From NCBI GenBank assembly GCA_045629005.1, contig JAZQQJ010000002.1, forward strand, positions 1-9,322: 9,322 nucleotides of DNA, in the 5' to 3' direction. Below are positions 7,779 through 9,322 of this stretch, in pieces (the stretch's first letter is position 1; every line of letters begins with the position of its first letter). This DNA comes from RGIG3528 sp045629005. GTDB lineage: Bacteria; Bacillota; Clostridia; Lachnospirales; Lachnospiraceae. The translations under genes were made by a program, and so were the position numbers. Under the pieces are notes generated by a model. The model was not told the DNA's origin. It made no database searches and saw only the letters and a list, made by a program, of their open reading frames with translations.

Positions 7779-7830
7779 CCCGTTTCAAAAGCTGATTTAT
7801 GTACTATCTACAATCCTTTTTCCTTTCAAA
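7779..7830. repeat. Degenerate outermost unit of array 1
   Basis: CGTTTCAAAAG (about 7781-7791) matches the CCTTTCAAAAG that precedes each full unit, and TGATTTATGTA-C (7793-7804) matches the end of the hairpin element. About 22 bases carrying the left arm and loop are missing. The right arm begins 33 bases before unit 1, the same spacing as in intact units, so the register is kept. This is a decayed edge copy. The rest of the 565-base gene-free stretch 7649-8213 holds the promoter and array 1; I see nothing else in it. Confidence 0.65.
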
Positions 7831-8181
7831 GTTACATATTTTAGGCTTTTTAGTTGATTTATGTAACCTCCGGCATTGTTTTCCCTTTCAAAGTTACATA
7901 TTTTAGGCTTTTTAGTTGATTTATGTAACCTCCGGCATTGTTTTCCCTTTCAAAAGTTACATATTTCAGGCATTTTACCTGTTTTATGTAACCTCCGGCA
8001 TCGTTTTCCCTTTCAAAAGTTACATATTTCAAGCATTTTACCCGTTTTATGTAACCTCTGCCCTCATTTTTCCCTTTCAAAGTTACATATTTCAGGCTTT
8101 TTTGCTATTTTATGTAACCTCCGGCATCGTTTTCCCTTTCAAAAGTTACATATTTCAAGCATTTTAGTTGTTTTATATAAC
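7831..8181. repeat. Array 1: six tandem 37-base hairpin elements with 25-26 base conserved spacers
   Basis: Units start at 7831, 7893, 7956, 8019, 8082 and 8145, a period of 62-63 bases. Each begins with a 37-base element bounded by perfect inverted arms GTTACATA...TATGTAAC around a 21-base centre; the last unit has right arm TATATAAC. A spacer of the form CTCCGGCATYG-TTTTCCCTTTCAAAA follows. Units 1 and 2 are identical except for one A at the end. Variation clusters in element positions 12-17 and 22-27, where pairing is partly kept (unit 3: CAGG/CCTG). Spacers are conserved, unlike CRISPR. The array lies downstream of the nuclease-like gene, between it and the rluF promoter. Open frames across it (63 is divisible by 3) are by-products of the repeat. 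Confidence 0.95.
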
Positions 8182-8213
8182 TTTCGATATATGTTACAAC
8201 TTTTCATATTAAC

Positions 8214-9035
8214 TTACTCCTGAATCATTTTTATGATTCTCATAATATCATTTATTCCAAGCGGAGATGTATCAGACTCATATGTTACAAACAGATTGAT
8301 TCCGAGGAATATTCCAACCTTCTTATATTCATCAAGTTTCCAAAGATTACGTGCAACATATGACATGTCTCCCATTTTCCCAAGATGTTCCCAATATATT
8401 ACACGTCTTTTTTTCACGTCCAATATTGTAAAATCCGGATATAAAGCTTCGTTGTTTGCTCGTTTTATCGGGCTTTCATATTTATACGGTATTCCATGTT
8501 TTAGGAGCTGGTTTGCAATAATAACTTCACTTTTTGAACGCATTCGTTCTCCCAAATCAGAATAAAATTGTGTGGCATCATTTTCCGAGAATTTCAGACC
8601 TTCATATGGTATCTTCTGCCATGTATCAGCATACGTTACATCGTCAACTACAACAGGATTAATCAGTTTCTTCACTCCGGGACTTAAATCTACATAAGTA
8701 TCAATAAGAGAATCCTTAACATCCATGCGTTGAATCTTCTTCAGTTTTTCAAGTTCATCACTAATGCTTTTACACGCTGTAATTACATATTTCTTAAAAG
8801 CCAGCTGTTTCTTAAGATTATCGTCTTCTTTTCCTAAATACTCTCCGAGTTTATCTTGCGGTGACTTACGCTTATAATAACGAAATGAATTACCCGTATT
8901 CCCCGGTGCAACCAATAAAATACCTTCCGGCAATTTATCAAGTATTTTATTGAAGTTCTCTCTTTGATTCTCCAAAAAATGAATTCTTTCGTTAATTATC
9001 CCATCAATATTAAACACCTTATACGTTTCGTTCAT
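8214..9035 (-). CDS. Uncharacterised PD-(D/E)XK-nuclease-like protein flanked by repeat arrays
   Basis: The protein has about 273 residues, or 277 if the in-frame ATG at 9045-9047 is used. I prefer the ATG at 9033-9035 because GGGGG lies 5 bases upstream, whereas the first ATG has its nearest AGGAG 17 bases away. In 277-residue numbering the C-terminal half carries SKSEVIIANQLLKHGIPYKYE (E174), YPDFTILD (D205) and VIYWEHLGKMGD (E220, H221), then an Arg/Lys-rich helix and GIFLGINLFVTYE. This order resembles the PD-(D/E)XK fold with the lysine replaced by histidine (ExH). The N-terminal half (about 15-165) has a predicted helical, Lys/Glu-rich region and no recognised domain. There is no signal peptide or membrane segment. 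From memory similar proteins are common and unnamed in Lachnospiraceae. The gene is poorer in G+C than the operon by sampled lines (about 30-42% against 38-48%). Nuclease activity and any action on the arrays are inference. Confidence 0.8.
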   Translation of the reverse strand: MNETYKVFNIDGIINERIHFLENQRENFNKILDKLPEGILLVAPGNTGNSFRYYKRKSPQDKLGEYLGKEDDNLKKQLAFKKYVITACKSISDELEKLKKIQRMDVKDSLIDTYVDLSPGVKKLINPVVVDDVTYADTWQKIPYEGLKFSENDATQFYSDLGERMRSKSEVIIANQLLKHGIPYKYESPIKRANNEALYPDFTILDVKKRRVIYWEHLGKMGDMSYVARNLWKLDEYKKVGIFLGINLFVTYESDTSPLGINDIMRIIKMIQE

Positions 9036-9040
9036 ATATA

Positions 9041-9045
9041 CCCCC
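9041..9045 (-). promoter_or_regulatory. Ribosome-site candidate deciding the nuclease-like gene start
   Basis: GGGGG on the minus strand is followed by TATAT and then the ATG at 9033-9035. It could pair with CCUCC through one wobble. It overlaps the alternative upstream ATG, so the two starts compete. Confidence 0.45.
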
Positions 9046-9070
9046 ATCTTTTATTTATCTTCAGCTCCTG

Positions 9071-9104
9071 CATGTAACGTTTTCGCCTTCCCTTTCTCAC
9101 AAAC
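9071..9104. repeat. Half unit of array 2 abutting the nuclease-like gene
   Basis: CATGTAAC (9071-9078) is a right hairpin arm and is followed by a 26-base spacer (9079-9104) that matches the first full array 2 spacer at 19 of 26 positions, most differences being transitions. The left arm and loop expected at about 9042-9070 are absent. That interval holds the start region of the nuclease-like gene instead. Confidence 0.7.
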
Positions 9105-9322
9105 ATTACATATTTGGCTTATTTTCCGTGTTTTCTGTAACTTTTCCTCCTTCCATTCCTCGTAAACATTACATATTTGGCTTATTTTCCGTGTTTTCTG
9201 TAATTTTTCTCCTTCCATTCCTCGTAAACATTACATATTTGGCTTATTTTCCGTGTTTTCTGTAATTTTTCTCCTTCCATTCCTCGTAAACATTACATAT
9301 TTGGCTTATTTTCCGTGTTTTC
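9105..9322. repeat. Array 2: tandem 37-base elements related to array 1, cut by the window end
   Basis: Elements start at 9105, 9168, 9230 and 9292. The first three are complete and the fourth is cut off after 31 bases by the window edge. Each 37-base element has arms ATTACATA...TCTGTAAT (the first ends in TAAC), with ATTACA/TGTAAT pairing. Spacers are 26, 25 and 25 bases and near-identical (TTTTCTCCTTCCATTCCTC, then GTAAAC). The first element matches array 1 unit 3 at 28 of 37 positions without gaps. Elements 2 and 3 are identical, as are their spacers. The array lies upstream of the nuclease-like gene. I see no clear promoter for that gene in it. On the minus strand each spacer is a purine-rich tract containing GGAAGGAG. 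Confidence 0.95.

Noticed and set aside
7831..8181. CRISPR array
   Set aside because: Both the 37-base elements and the 25-26 base intervals are conserved between units, so there are no unique spacers, and no cas genes are present.
7831..8181. Array hairpins as a set of rho-independent terminators
   Set aside because: The stems are AT-rich with a 21-base centre and would be weak. Six in tandem with conserved spacers is not a terminator pattern.
7859..8223. Open frames on both strands across array 1 (73, 83 and 115 residues)
   Set aside because: They repeat with the DNA period because 63 is divisible by 3, exist in several frames at once, and lack ribosome sites, so they are by-products of the array.
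7831..9322. Integron attC array or TIGR-type guide array
   Set aside because: The arms GTTACATA/TATGTAAC do not fit the attC core GTTRRRY/RYYYAAC, and there is no integrase or cassette. There are no paired unique short guides and no Nop-domain Tas protein in the window.
9105..9322. Small minus-strand peptides after GGAAGGAG in array 2
   Set aside because: The SD-like tract is not followed by a suitably spaced ATG, and the frames simply run through the repeat.

Overview
The window reads as a chromosomal segment of a Bacillota (Firmicutes) anaerobe, most likely Lachnospiraceae. The pointers are a divergent LigA with features I associate from memory with that family, purine-rich Shine-Dalgarno sites, tightly packed co-directional genes, and an uncharacterised nuclease-like protein of a type I recall from gut Lachnospiraceae. 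No database was consulted, so the taxonomic call is inference. Every gene I can support is on the minus strand.

Reading in the direction of transcription (right to left), a TTGAAA-18-TATAAT promoter at 7692-7721 precedes an apparent six-gene operon. The order is rluF-type 23S rRNA pseudouridine synthase, NAD-dependent DNA ligase (ligA), homoserine O-acyltransferase (metA), IscS/NifS-type cysteine desulfurase, acetolactate synthase small subunit (ilvN), and a membrane-anchored EAL phosphodiesterase with a degenerate GGDEF domain. Junctions are a 4-base overlap and gaps of 3, 2, about 29 and 1 bases, so most of the cistrons look translationally coupled. The operon mixes rRNA modification, DNA joining, methionine, sulfur and branched-chain amino acid metabolism, and c-di-GMP turnover. 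The products do not form one pathway. Below it, after a hairpin, lie a tRNA-Leu(UAG) and its strong terminator. The first 118 bases are GC-rich and full of short inverted repeats, and look like a dispersed repeat.

The right-hand part (about 7779-9322) is different. A gene for a roughly 273-residue protein with PD-(D/E)XK-nuclease-like motifs (E...PDF...ExH) is flanked on both sides by tandem arrays. Both arrays have the same architecture: a 37-base dyad or hairpin element plus a 25-26 base spacer, repeating every 62-63 bases. Array 1 (six units plus a degenerate end unit) lies downstream of the gene. Array 2 (three full units, a fourth cut by the window end, and a half unit by the gene) lies upstream. 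The 37-base elements of the two arrays match at 28 of 37 positions without gaps, but their spacers differ, so these are two subfamilies of one element. Base changes inside the element partly preserve pairing. This repeat-nuclease locus is the part of the window most likely to be an undescribed system. What it does cannot be read from sequence alone.
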